From contig CM020618.1 of the NCBI GenBank assembly GCA_009829735.1, forward strand, positions 16,663,346 to 16,727,345: a DNA stretch of 64,000 nucleotides, read 5' to 3'. Numbering within the stretch: the first letter of the stretch is position 1; the number at the start of each line of letters is the position of its first letter. Both the position numbers and the translations under genes were made by a program. This DNA is from Pyropia yezoensis (taxonomy: Eukaryota > Rhodophyta > Bangiophyceae > Bangiales > Bangiaceae). Under the pieces are notes generated by a model. It was not told the origin of the DNA, ran no database searches, and saw only the letters and a list, made by a program, of their open reading frames with translations. This document shows, piece after piece, positions 11,421-20,872 of this stretch.

Positions 11421-12329
11421 ATGCTCTGCGAGTACCGCATCGTCCTGCCCCTGACCGTGGCCGAATACCAACGGGGGATGCTGTATATGATTGCCAAGTC
11501 CTCCCTTCGCGACTCGGCCACACTGCGGACGGCGACGACACTGGGTGCTAATGGCAAGACGGACGACAAAGCGGCCGCCAAAGGCGCGCCCCCTCCTCCC
11601 CCCCGATCGGGCGTTGTGATTGTGAAGAACGAACCCTTCACAGACAACCCACATGGTCTTCCTCCAGGGCAGTACACGGAAAAGACCTACCACCTGGACG
11701 CCCAGTTGCCCGCCTTTTTGGCTGCGATGCTCCCCACAGGAGCGGGAGTGCTGTTGGAGACGGCCTGGAACTCCTTCCCTGTTTGCGTCACCGCCTACGA
11801 GTCACCCTTTCTTGGCGCCAAATTCTCTCTCGTCATCCGCTCGGTGTATACAGAAGCTCCCCCTGCGGGGGTCCCCGTCGATGGACCCGCCACGCGAATG
11901 CCGTCCCACCCCCTGTACAACGTGGTGGGGCTGGACGCGGATGAGTTGGCCTGTCGAGCAGTGGTGGACCTGGACATTGCGTCGACGGAACACGTGTCGC
12001 TGGTGGCGGGCGAAGACCCGACGACGTGGACGGGCGGCGGTTGCGCCGCGGGGGAGCCTGTGCGGGGGCCGTTCCCTGCGGGGGGGGCGTGGCGGACCTC
12101 TTCGGCGGGGGGGGCGCGAATGGTGGCGGTCAAGGTGGTGGCGCTGCGCTTTGCCAGGCGGGGGCTCCAAGGGCGAGCCGAGGCGTGGGGCCACCGGTAC
12201 GGCCTCCGCAACTCGTTCATTCGATACAGCCGGCGAGTCGTCTGCTGGATGGATGAGTGGCTAGGGCTCTCAATGGCAGATATCCGGCGGCTGGAGGGGG
12301 ATACCAAGCGCCAGCTGGACGTGCGGTGA
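11421..12329 (+). CDS. Phosphatidylinositol transfer protein, class I-like
   Basis: A 302-residue single-domain PITP (IP_trans, START-like fold). It begins with the family signature EYRIVLPLTVAEYQRGMLYM, close to the usual EYR-x-x-LP-x-x-x-x-EYxxGQLY. VIVKNEPF and GQYTEKTYHL follow, then AFLAAMLPTGAGVLLETAWNS, and the protein ends with VVCWMDEWLGLSMADIRRLE, the conserved C-terminal helix region. It is about 30 residues longer than animal PITPalpha because of a Pro/Ala-rich insert at about residues 43-65 and a Gly-rich insert at about 200-235. The family exchanges phosphatidylinositol and phosphatidylcholine between membranes and supports phosphoinositide signalling. The ATG at 11421 fits the family N-terminus exactly. 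The gene is convergent with the TLC-domain gene. Confidence 0.92.
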   Translation: MLCEYRIVLPLTVAEYQRGMLYMIAKSSLRDSATLRTATTLGANGKTDDKAAAKGAPPPPPRSGVVIVKNEPFTDNPHGLPPGQYTEKTYHLDAQLPAFLAAMLPTGAGVLLETAWNSFPVCVTAYESPFLGAKFSLVIRSVYTEAPPAGVPVDGPATRMPSHPLYNVVGLDADELACRAVVDLDIASTEHVSLVAGEDPTTWTGGGCAAGEPVRGPFPAGGAWRTSSAGGARMVAVKVVALRFARRGLQGRAEAWGHRYGLRNSFIRYSRRVVCWMDEWLGLSMADIRRLEGDTKRQLDVR

Positions 12330-13326
12330 CTCCACTCGTGGGCAATCCCGGTATGAAGGGAAGGGGGGGGAGTGGGCTGTCGCCCCGCTCTATGTTGTTT
12401 TGTATTGGACGACTTCGTGTGGTGCGCAGCAGCCCTGCATTGACAACGGCGGTCCTTCCGCACCATGGTTTGGGGGGCGCCCCCGGCGTTGCGCCTGCGT
12501 GGTTTTTGCGCTCGTGTGGCCAAAAATTTAGTACGCCCACGCGGCGGTGGTCCTGTGGGCCAACAACACCGCCCCAGCTGCGCAGCACGGAAGCTCCTCC
12601 CCCCTCTAAAACACACCTGTCGGCGCATATCACTCAGCCGAGTGGGGCTGAGCAGATGTGCGCGGGGCCGAGCAGATGGGCGCGGCGCCAACCCCCGCGC
12701 GGCCGACCAGGTGTGCGCTTCGTCGTGGGGCCGTGCCTAGTGGCACCCGGGCATACCACCGGCCGCCAAGCCCGTCGCTGTGCCGCCAGCCACTAGGACA
12801 CCCCCCCGGTGGCACCACCGCGAGGCCAACGACACCCCCCCACGGGCACCGCCGTCGGCATCAACCACGCCTGTTCCGCGGTACCACGCCCGTAGCCCGT
12901 AGGTGACCCAGCCGCTGCCCACACCTGGCTGCCCTTTAGGCGTGGCTGATCGGGGTCGCTCCAACTCCGTCCGCTTGACCACCCGTCCGCCCGCCCGCCC
13001 CCCCTCCTGCTCGCCTACACCCGCCCGTCCGCCCGCCCGGCTTTCTGTCCAAGCCGGCACGAACGCCACACGGCGAAGAGCAGTCTGGTAAAAAAAAATA
13101 AGGGGGGAACCTCCGTCTACGCGCGGGCGTGGCCAGCCATTGCGCGGGAGGGCCAGCCGCACGCTGCGCGTGCACGGCAGCCCCTCTGGTCTGCAACTAG
13201 TTGCCCAGCCACCCCCAGTCCGCCCCCGCCCGCCCTCCACTGAAGACCCCCCCCCCCCCCCCCCCCTTACCGGTCAGTAACCGAGTGTGCCCAACAAAGG
13301 CTCCGGCCGGAAAAAGAAAATTCCCG
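12330..13326. other. Convergent intergenic region with repeats and C tract
   Basis: About 1 kb lies between the 3' ends of the PITP (+) and TLC (-) genes. It holds an imperfect 21-bp tandem repeat at about 12648-12689 (GAGCAGATG followed by a G/C-rich tail, two copies), CCGCC/CCGTC-rich simple sequence at about 12970-13045 and a run of 20 C at 13247-13266. Open frames here are low-complexity and unsupported. Confidence 0.6.
13247..13266. repeat. C20 homopolymer
   Basis: Twenty consecutive C residues lie 60 bp beyond the 3' end of the TLC gene. Similar C and G runs recur in other intergenic spaces of the window. Confidence 0.95.
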
Positions 13327-14151
13327 TCACTGCGTCGCGGCCAGCGGCTTTGGCTTGGGCACCTCCCGCACTGGGACGCTCGGCGGCGCCTTAGCCTTCA
13401 TGCTGCGCGTGAGACCCAGGCGCCACAAAATGTCCACCCCAAACACCGTCTGGCACAGCCAAACTACGTTGATCAGCCAAAGGACGGTCTCCCCGCCCAC
13501 GCTCAGCAGGGCGCACACCCACCCGCAGGTGGGTTCAGCGAGGAAGGCACGGCTCATCATGCCGAGGTAGACGGGCCACAGCCCCGCACGGGTGGCCACA
13601 AACGCAACGTGAAAGGCGGCGCGGGAGGCGGGGCTCGGGTAGAGGCGGGCGGCCTGGAAGGCGAGGCCGCCCAGCTCAGCCACAAAAAGGTTGGCCGACC
13701 CGTGGGTGGAGCAGCAGCGGATGACAAGTAGCAGCGATGAGAAGTCAACGATGCAGATGAGGTGGTGCGCCAGAAAGGCGCGGTTCTTGGTGAGCACCCA
13801 ATACATGTCATAAAGAAAATAGCCTAGCGACGCGGCGCACAGCGCAGTGTCCACCGGGTACGCGTCGAGGGAGGCGTAAAAGGGGATGTACCCCCGCCGC
13901 CGCACCAACAACGCCGTCGCGATGGAGAACGTGCTCACCGCATGAGTCGCAGAGACGGCAAAGCCCGCGCGGGATGGGCCGACCCGCGGCACCACACATG
14001 CCAGGAGGCAAAGGGCGGTCCAAAACGCCACCCAGCCGCCAATGACGCCCAGAGTCTGCAAGCCATGGGGGGTGACCAGGTACGCCGCGTGCTCCACAAC
14101 CGTCGCCGACAGCATCCGCTTGTCCACCACCTCTGCCGCCACAGCCGCCAT
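13327..14151 (-). CDS. TLC (TRAM/LAG1/CLN8) domain multi-pass membrane protein
   Basis: A 274-residue protein starting at ATG 14151-14149. About seven hydrophobic segments are visible, near residues 33-55, 62-82, 100-120, 126-146, 155-170, 180-205 and 210-240. The central segment reads LGYFLYDMYWVLTKNRAFLAHHLICIV in pieces: YDMYWVLTKN followed by the paired-histidine motif AHH, which is typical of TLC-domain proteins. WLINVVWLCQTVF near residue 228 matches the last TLC helix. The length fits the small TLCD5/TMEM136-like branch rather than ceramide synthase, which is longer and carries a Lag1p motif not seen here. The likely site is the ER or another endomembrane, with a role in lipid homeostasis; the exact reaction is unknown. 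The C-terminal tail is basic and Pro-rich. Confidence 0.82.
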   Translation of the reverse strand: MAAVAAEVVDKRMLSATVVEHAAYLVTPHGLQTLGVIGGWVAFWTALCLLACVVPRVGPSRAGFAVSATHAVSTFSIATALLVRRRGYIPFYASLDAYPVDTALCAASLGYFLYDMYWVLTKNRAFLAHHLICIVDFSSLLLVIRCCSTHGSANLFVAELGGLAFQAARLYPSPASRAAFHVAFVATRAGLWPVYLGMMSRAFLAEPTCGWVCALLSVGGETVLWLINVVWLCQTVFGVDILWRLGLTRSMKAKAPPSVPVREVPKPKPLAATQ

Positions 14152-15375
14152 GCTGGCGGACGAGCAGCGAGATGAGGGGGGAGGACGGGCGGGATGGGCA
14201 GCGCCCTCAGGGATAGGGGCGTGGGGCGGTGGGCGTGGCAGCAGCGACTCCCGTACAGGAAGTGGATGCCGGAACGTCGTCAGCTGCAGATAATGGGAGC
14301 GGCCGCCGCCAACTGGGGGTGCTGCTGCCGCCGCGAGGGCGCCAGCATGAGGCCCAAGTTACCGTCACCGTCACCGCTGCGCCGCCACCACGGGCCGCCC
14401 GACAGAGCGCTGCGCTGCCGCCCGCCGCTCCGCCCCCGCCCCCCCACTACCACAGCAGCGGACACCGGCAGTGCCCAGCAAGGCCACCGCTGCACACTCG
14501 ACGTTCGGCGCAACGAAGCCACTCCCGTTCCCCCTGCGCCTCCCACCCCCCCACCACCCCCCCCTCCCCGCCCTCGGCGCGCAACAGAAAGGGCAGACGC
14601 CGTGAGACGTTTCACGCCGGCACGACGGGCGCGGCAGGGAGCAAAATGCGTGCGGGAGGGGGCAAGGGGGGCAGACCAGCGGGGCGGGTGGTTTGGTGAC
14701 ACCGCCGGCGGCCACCGCACAGAAACCGCGGGGGGTCTGACCTGACCGGTGGGTGGGGAAAGGCGGCAGATGGAAAGGAGTTTCGACAAGCAAGGGGCCG
14801 GGGAGGGGTGATGTGGACGCGGAAGAAGGGCGGGCGAGGGGGGCGGGAAGCGGGGGGCGGGGGTGGGTTGCACCGCGCCCCCGCCCTCCCGCCCCCACCG
14901 CGGGCGGCCCCGCGGCCACAGTGGCGGGTGAGGCGGGGCACACGGTGTGCCGCCCGACAATGGGGCCGTTGGCGGGGCCTTCGCCGACTGGGGGGGGGTG
15001 CTGGGGTGGGGGGGGGGGTGCTCGGGTGTGCGTGTGCGGATGGCAGCACCGAAGGGAGGCCTACCCACTCCTCGAGGAGCGTGGTTGCAGGCTGACTGTG
15101 GGAGGACTCCTCTTTTGTTTGTGGTTGAGCGGGGGGGGTGGCCGGTGCCGCGGCGTGGAGCGGGGTGTGCTGTCCCCAGCCCCTCCCCAGACACTTCCTG
15201 GTGACGTCTGTCAAAGTGGCACGCCGCACAAGTCATTCTCATCGCGGAAATCCATCACACTAGACGTGAATGTAGTTGGAAGTCCTTCCCTCGTCGCAAC
15301 TGTCTGGTTGGCGTTGCTATCGTTGATCCGTCTGGGGGAGAAGGCGGGGCCTGCCCGCGGGTCGCTCACCATCAT
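14152..15375. promoter_or_regulatory. Divergent GC-rich intergenic region
   Basis: About 1.2 kb lies between the divergent TLC and zinc-finger genes. It is extremely G/C-skewed, with many G7-G9 runs near 14740-15160. The long open frames on both strands are Pro-, Arg- and Gly-rich, overlap each other and show no domains, so I treat them as by-products of composition. Promoters of both neighbours must lie here. A lower-GC patch at about 15215-15345 just upstream of the zinc-finger gene is a candidate core promoter. Confidence 0.5.
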
Positions 15376-16659
15376 ATGGCGTTCAGCGTGGCGCCGCACG
15401 CCGCGTGGCCCGCAACGTTTGAGCGTCCTCGTACCCACTCGGCGCTGGGACTGGCAGCGCCCGTGACCGTGTCCGTCCATGCGCGGCGCGCTCGCCCCGC
15501 CTCTGCCCTTCGGCTCCCAGTTGTCCACGCGGCTTGGGTTGCACGCCCTTGTCGCGGCCGTCGACGCCGTTGGGCGCTCGTCTGCGCGTTCCGTTGGGAA
15601 CAGCAAGAGCCCCCAGCCCGCCTCCTTCCCCCGGTCGGTGGCGGCGGCGACGGCGGCAGCGGCATGGCTCCCCCTCCCTCCCCCCCCCCGCTCCCCCCCC
15701 CAAGCGCGGGCCTCCTCCCCGGCTACTATGAGTGCCGCGTCTGCCGCGTGTCGGTCTGCGGGCCAGTGGCATGGGCGGAACACCATCGTGGCCGCTCGCA
15801 CGCGCGCAAGGTCGTCGCCGCCGCCGCCCATAACGCCCGTGCGGCGGCCGTGCCGCCGTCGGGGGGGCACAGCGTTGGCGGTGGCGGTGGCGGTAGTGGT
15901 GGCGGTGGCGCCGGTGGTGGCGGCAGCGGGGGCGGAGGCGGCGGCGTCGGCGGCGGCATCGTCGGCGGCGGCGGCGGCGTTGGCCCCACCGACATCTCCC
16001 CCTGTCGGTGGTACTGCCGGGTGTGCAACGTGCAGATGGACGCGCCACGCACCCTCCTCCAGCACACCGTCGGCCGCTCTCATGGGCGGGCGGTGACCAG
16101 GTGTGTGGCGGCGGGGCGCGGGAGGGTGGTTGCCGCGGCGGTGCCGACGCTGCGGGACGCCCTGGCCGCGGTGGTGGCGGGGGGGGGGGATGTGACTGAG
16201 TGGGCATCGGTCGTCTCTACCGCCGTGGCGGCGGGAGGGGGGACGGGGGGAGGGGCGGCGGGAGGGGCGGCGGGCGGAGAGGCGACGGCGGCGGGGGGCG
16301 GGGGGGGACAACGCGACCGTGACCGCGACCGCAGCCGCAGCCGCAGCCGCGGCCGCAGCGATAGCCGCGGCCTCGACGACCGCCGCCGCCGCCGTGACCA
16401 CAGCCGCGACCACAGCGGCGGGCGCGATCACCGTCGCCGCCGCCGCGACGACCGCAGCGGCAGTGGCAGCGGCGGCGGCGCCCCCCCCCCTGCGCCCATC
16501 CCGCCCCCCCCCCGCACCGCCCCCGGGGATACGCTGGTGGCGGTGCCGCGCGGCGCGACCCCCCGCTTTGCCTGTGTGGCCTGTGGGCGGCTGTCACGGG
16601 AGGCGGGGGCCCACCGGGCGCACGTGTGCCGGCCGGGACAGGGGGGGGCGGAGACTTGA
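15376..16659 (+). CDS. U1-type C2H2 zinc-finger protein with RS-like region
   Basis: A 427-residue ORF from ATG 15376. An internal ATG at 15664 (residue 97) directly precedes the conserved part and may be the true start. Two U1/matrin-type fingers are present: YYECRVCRVSVCG... and WYCRVCNVQMDAP.... Both have exactly C-x2-C-x12-H-x5-H spacing and end GRSH. They are separated by a long Gly/Val linker. A serine-arginine/arginine-aspartate region (RDRDRDRSRSRSRGR and onward, about residues 315-360) follows, then a third Cys/His cluster FACVACGRLSREAGAH near the C-terminus. U1-type fingers bind RNA or DNA and are common in spliceosomal proteins. Together with the RS region this suggests an RNA-processing role in the nucleus, which is inference. 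The gene is divergent from TLC and convergent with the next gene. Confidence 0.75.
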   Translation: MAFSVAPHAAWPATFERPRTHSALGLAAPVTVSVHARRARPASALRLPVVHAAWVARPCRGRRRRWALVCAFRWEQQEPPARLLPPVGGGGDGGSGMAPPPSPPPLPPPSAGLLPGYYECRVCRVSVCGPVAWAEHHRGRSHARKVVAAAAHNARAAAVPPSGGHSVGGGGGGSGGGGAGGGGSGGGGGGVGGGIVGGGGGVGPTDISPCRWYCRVCNVQMDAPRTLLQHTVGRSHGRAVTRCVAAGRGRVVAAAVPTLRDALAAVVAGGGDVTEWASVVSTAVAAGGGTGGGAAGGAAGGEATAAGGGGGQRDRDRDRSRSRSRGRSDSRGLDDRRRRRDHSRDHSGGRDHRRRRRDDRSGSGSGGGAPPPAPIPPPPRTAPGDTLVAVPRGATPRFACVACGRLSREAGAHRAHVCRPGQGGAET

Positions 16660-16996
16660 TGGGGGGCTGTGGGGGCGGCGGGGGGGGGGGAAGGACGGGC
16701 GCCTTGCGCCGATTGCGCCACGCCGCGGGCGGTTGCTAGCGGTGGGCGCCCGTCGTGCTCCGGCGGTCTGTGGTCGTGGCGGCGGCGGCCGGCGACGGCG
16801 TGTAGCGGCGGCCGGCCACTGAGCGGGACGATGAAGGTGGCCACGCGCAGGGCGCCATGTAGATCTTCTTTGCTGCCGCAGTGGCAGCGGCGGTGGTGCC
16901 CTGTCGCCCTAGCCCCCCCTCCCCCCCCCCCGGTCGCGACCCTTTCTCCCCCGCACCCGTCACCCCACCGCTCTCGACCTTCCCTACCCCCCCCCC
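16660..16996. terminator. Convergent 3' intergenic region
   Basis: This 337-bp gap lies between the 3' ends of the zinc-finger gene (+) and the unknown low-complexity gene (-). It is GC-rich with several C runs near 16915-16995. No other feature is seen. Confidence 0.4.
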
Positions 16997-18064
16997 TTAG
17001 GCCTTGTTGCGCCTGAGAAAGGTCATGCCCGCCTTTTTCGCCAGCTTGCTGCCCTTCCCGCCGCCGCCCGGCGTTGGGGGTGCCGCCCCTACGCTGCCAC
17101 CGCCGCTGCCACCGCCACCGCCAAGGCCGGTGGCGACGCTGCCGCCACTGCCGCCGCCGCTCCACCCGCCCCCCCCGGCGGACGCTGCCCCCGGTGACAG
17201 GGGCGACCCACCGCCGTCCGCCCCGCCCGCCTTTTTACGCCGCAGAAACGTGCCCAGCAGCGGCGTCGCCCGGTTGTGGCTGCCAAATCCCCCTGGCGAC
17301 GGCGGCGGCGGCGCGTCGCCGCCGCCCGCACCAGCGCGGGCGCGGCGGACGAGAAATGTGCGGGTGGCGGCCGCTGCCTCCTTTCTTGGCGCCCCTGCAA
17401 CGCCGCCGCCGCCGCCGCCGTCGCCACCATCCGAGTCAGATGAGAGAAGGTCGTCGGTGCTGCCCAGCGGGGCGGCAACGTCACCAAAGCTGCTCCCATC
17501 ACACGAGCCGAGCGCCAAGGCGCCCACCCCCTTGCTGCCGCCGCTCACCCCCCCCCACGTGGGCGACCGGCCGTCCGCTGCTTCCCAGTCGGGCTCGTCC
17601 ACATCCGTACGAGCATCGATGAAGTCTGCATACTCATCGGCGCCACCGCCGACCGTCGAGGAGGAGGATTTGGACGCGGCACGGGCGGCCTTGGCAGCCG
17701 CCTTGGCCGCTGCCGCCTGCCGCGCTGCCGCAACCTCTGCCTCGGAGCGGGCAACCGATTCGGTGGTCGGCAACGCCGCCTTGCCCCGCCCGATAAACGT
17801 GGCACCTGTCTTGGGGCGCGTAAAGCGGGGGCGGCCGCCGGGCTCACCCGCGGCCGGAGGAGAGGTGGGTAACGAGGAGGACAGAGGGGAGGACGAGGAA
17901 GGGACGTGGGAGGAGGATGAGTTGGCGCCGCCGCCTCTGGCACCGCCGCCGCCGCCGCCGCCTCCGCGGGGACTGCCAAGGGGAGGAGCGCCGCCGCCGC
18001 CCGCCTGCCCAAATGGCGCAAACGCAGCCCCGTCACGGGCCGGCGCGTCGTCGGCTGACGCCAT
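16997..18064 (-). CDS. Low-complexity protein of unknown function with repeated TFLRR motifs
   Basis: A 355-residue protein from ATG 18064-18062. The open frame runs much further upstream, but that part is Pro/Arg-rich low-complexity sequence without support. The protein alternates Gly/Ser-rich stretches with short similar motifs: RPKTGATFIGRGKA near residue 84, TRTFLVRRARAG, PLLGTFLRRKKAGG near 290, and the final KKAGMTFLRRNKA at the C-terminus. A central Ala/Lys helix (about 105-140) and an acidic segment containing DEYADFIDARTDVDEPDWEA lie between them. The stop is TAA at 16999-16997. I recognise no family. The spaced TF-(L/I)-x-R-x-x-KA motifs could be short linear binding motifs. It is convergent with the zinc-finger gene. 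Confidence 0.5.
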   Translation of the reverse strand: MASADDAPARDGAAFAPFGQAGGGGAPPLGSPRGGGGGGGGARGGGANSSSSHVPSSSSPLSSSLPTSPPAAGEPGGRPRFTRPKTGATFIGRGKAALPTTESVARSEAEVAAARQAAAAKAAAKAARAASKSSSSTVGGGADEYADFIDARTDVDEPDWEAADGRSPTWGGVSGGSKGVGALALGSCDGSSFGDVAAPLGSTDDLLSSDSDGGDGGGGGGVAGAPRKEAAAATRTFLVRRARAGAGGGDAPPPPSPGGFGSHNRATPLLGTFLRRKKAGGADGGGSPLSPGAASAGGGGWSGGGSGGSVATGLGGGGGSGGGSVGAAPPTPGGGGKGSKLAKKAGMTFLRRNKA

Positions 18065-20872
18065 GAGTGCGATGCCCCCCGACGGCCTGCTGTGATGGAC
18101 ACCTCGGCCGCTGCTGCCTGCCGGTTGCAGAAACGGCGCAGCGATGAAGGTGCCGTCGAGCCCGCGCGGGGGAAAAGGGGAGGGAGGGCGCGGGAGGCGG
18201 GACTGTTGAGAGGCCAGACCTCTCAACAGCGGGAGGCGGGGGGCAGGTGGGATGGGGCGCGTAGTCCCAGCGGCGCCGGCGGCCACAGCGGGGGACGCCC
18301 GCGGCAACAGTCGGACGCGCCGGCAACACCGGCGGAGGCCACGGCCGTCAGCCGCGCGGCGGCGGCAACGTCGGCAGCGGGAATGGCGGCTGCGGCCTCG
18401 GTGGTCCACGACGGCGGTTGCAACGGCGGCGGCGGCAACGGCGGTCCACGGAGGCTCGGCGGCGGCAGCGGGCGGCGGGGGTGGCGTCAACGGCCCGTCG
18501 CCAGACTGGCGGCAGACCGGCGGGCGCCAACGTCGGTCCCGCGTCGCTAGGGAGGATAGACAAGGGGGAGGAAGGGGAGCGAGGACGGAAAAGCTCGTAG
18601 GGGTAGCAGCCAGCTTGTGGCGCCCCCCCCACTCTCCGCTCACCCCCGCCGCCGACGCCCTCACCTGCCATACGCAGCGTGGCGCGTCTGGGACCGGGAC
18701 GCGCGGCGGCGGCAGCGATGAGCCGCGAGGGGCTGCCGGCGCCCGCCCGGTGGCGGCGGCGCCTCCTGCGCCAACAGGGGCATATTTCGTGGGCGGCGTG
18801 TCGCGGCCGCCGTGGGTCGAGGAGCGACGGCGGGGGGGTGCAGCGAGGCAGGGCGGGGGCGGAGGGAGGGAAAGGGTGGGGTGGGGAGGTGAGCAGGGGA
18901 AGGGGGAGGTGAGCAGGGGAAGGGGGAGGGGGCCCACCCGCCCAGCCGCCAGGGTGGGGACAGCAAAGAGATAACGCAAGCGCCGCGCCGCGTCCAACAC
19001 GCCTGCACAGTCGGCGGGCGGCTGCCGCGTGCAGGAAGGGGTGAGGGTGGTAGTGGTGAGGGGTTGAGGGGAGAGGAGAGAGGGGCCCCCGAGGACGAGC
19101 TCATTAGCGAAGCTCCCTCGACGCAGGCTCAGGCCCGTTCGCAGTTCGCGTACTACTGTATCACGTGTGACGACGGTATAGGCCTCCGTATAGGCCGGCC
19201 TTGTATTTGGTCCCACATCGATTCTGTAAGGAAATTGATGTGGGTGGTGGGGGGGGTGGACGTGGGGGGGGGGGGGGAGCGGCGCTGGGGGGTCCTTCGG
19301 GGGGGAGACGTCGCTGGGGGCCGCTGGGGGTGGGGGAGGGGGGGGGCCTGGGCTTGCCGTTCGGGCTTGGATCAAATACGTCACTTCTTCTCCGCATCCG
19401 TCAGGCATCGGGGCCTATTAACAGATTAGAGCTGATTGGGTAAAGCCCTCTCTGGCTCAACACGTTGGTGACGTGACTCGCTGTTTGACGGGTCATCCCG
19501 TCACCCCATCTTCAGGGCGCGGCTGTGAGCATTTTTTTTGACTGGTACGCCGTAATGGCCATTTTGCATTACTCAGCAGATCGAAGTTCGACTATTCAGG
19601 GCACTGAGCGGCGACTGATGACGCTGTTCGCATACGGCTCCAGGTTCGAGCGGGACGCCTCTTTGTCGGGCGCAGGAGTGTGGAATCCCCTGAAAAGCCG
19701 CTGGCTCAGCCAGGGCCCAGAACTTGAGGTACTCCTCCGCCTGTTGGAGCGTCTGTAGGGAGCCCGACGAGCCAAAGTAGCCCGCTTCACCTGCCCTGAT
19801 TCCCGGCCTGTGTTTGTGGCCATTCGCCAGGGCGGGGAGGGGGCCCCGAGGGCCCCTCCGCGCGTGGTGGCTCGTTCGGCCAGCGAGTGGTGTCTCGCTC
19901 CACCAGTCCTTGTGATCTCAAACAGCCGTCGGCCGACGCTGCCGCGAGAGCTGCCGCCAGACCTACCGCCACAGCTGTCGATCAGCCGGCGTCGGCTCGT
20001 CGACACGGATTGCTTCTTGCGGCAACGTGCCGTCCGGCTAGTCTTACGGGGAGCGGTACAGTACCACAGCGACGTGGCCGATGTGCTCCGCCTGTCGCCG
20101 CCTCGTCTGTCTCCTCGTCTGTGGCCCGATTTACTGGCCTGTCCTGTCCCGCCGTCCGATCAACTGGCCGGCGCTTTCTCCACTTGGTCGAATGCTGGGT
20201 GTCACATGCTCCCCACCGCCGCTCGCTGCCGCTCTCCCCTCTGGTGACTGTCCGTCGCATGTCGCCCCCACCGACCGCGCGCTCCCGCCTTCTCCAGGCT
20301 GTACACATCTCCCGGACGGTGGCGCATGGGGGGTCTCGTGCTACCGTCAGCTGCCTTCGCTCTGCACCCCGCTGCCATTAGTTACGCGGCCTTCCACTGG
20401 CGACATCACCCGACTGTCCACCTCATGACGAATCCTTTCACTTCCTTCCGCTGGGGCTTCCATGCCCAGACGCTGCCGTTGAGCCGTTCGCTCCTGTTGC
20501 CTGGCGCTGTATCGTGTACACGTGCCGCCATGAAGCACCCCGCGAACCTCCGGCCACGCGACGCAGCGCCATCGGCCATTGCAGCAGCAGCTGGCGACGT
20601 GCGCTGGCGCCTACGTCGCGACCCCTTCGCCGTGGGCCCCCGTCTCTACCAGGCCTCTGTCGCCACTAGCGTTTGTCGGCCGCTTCAACCCCTTGCCCCC
20701 CCCTTTCCACTGGTCACCAATTCAAGTCTCACCCCCCGTGTCTTTACGCCGTTGAGGAGAGCCGGGGCCGTCGTCGGTGGCGCCACCCGTCGCAATCGGA
20801 CCCGCCGCTCCCTGCTTCCTAGACCCGGCGGTCTGTCCACGCCCTCGCTCGAAGTTGATTGTACGGCAAGCC
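18065..20872. other. Long intergenic region, GC-rich then mixed
   Basis: 18065-19400 continues the GC-rich style of the gene island and should include the promoter of the minus-strand gene ending at 18064. It carries a perfect hairpin at 18203-18229 and G tracts near 19240-19280. From about 19400 the base composition changes to a less extreme mix and leads into the transposase gene at 20873, so this part is probably the left flank of that transposon. I could not identify its terminal inverted repeat. Open frames here are unsupported. Confidence 0.5.
18203..18229. promoter_or_regulatory. Perfect 11-bp stem hairpin
   Basis: CTGTTGAGAGG at 18203-18213 and its exact reverse complement at 18219-18229 flank a 5-base loop. 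It lies about 140 bp upstream of the start codon of the minus-strand unknown gene, so it may sit in that gene's promoter or 5' UTR. Its function is unknown. Confidence 0.7.

Noticed and set aside
14280-15242. Minus ORF of 320 codons upstream of the TLC gene
   Set aside because: Pro/Arg-rich, overlapped by equally long frames on the other strand; fits composition alone.
15211-16431. Minus ORF of 406 codons opposite the zinc-finger gene
   Set aside because: Low-complexity mirror of the Gly- and RS-rich codons of the real gene; no domain.
18065-19408. Upstream extension of the 16997 minus ORF to 803 codons
   Set aside because: The extra residues are Pro/Arg-rich with no ordered segment, and a good ATG exists at 18064.
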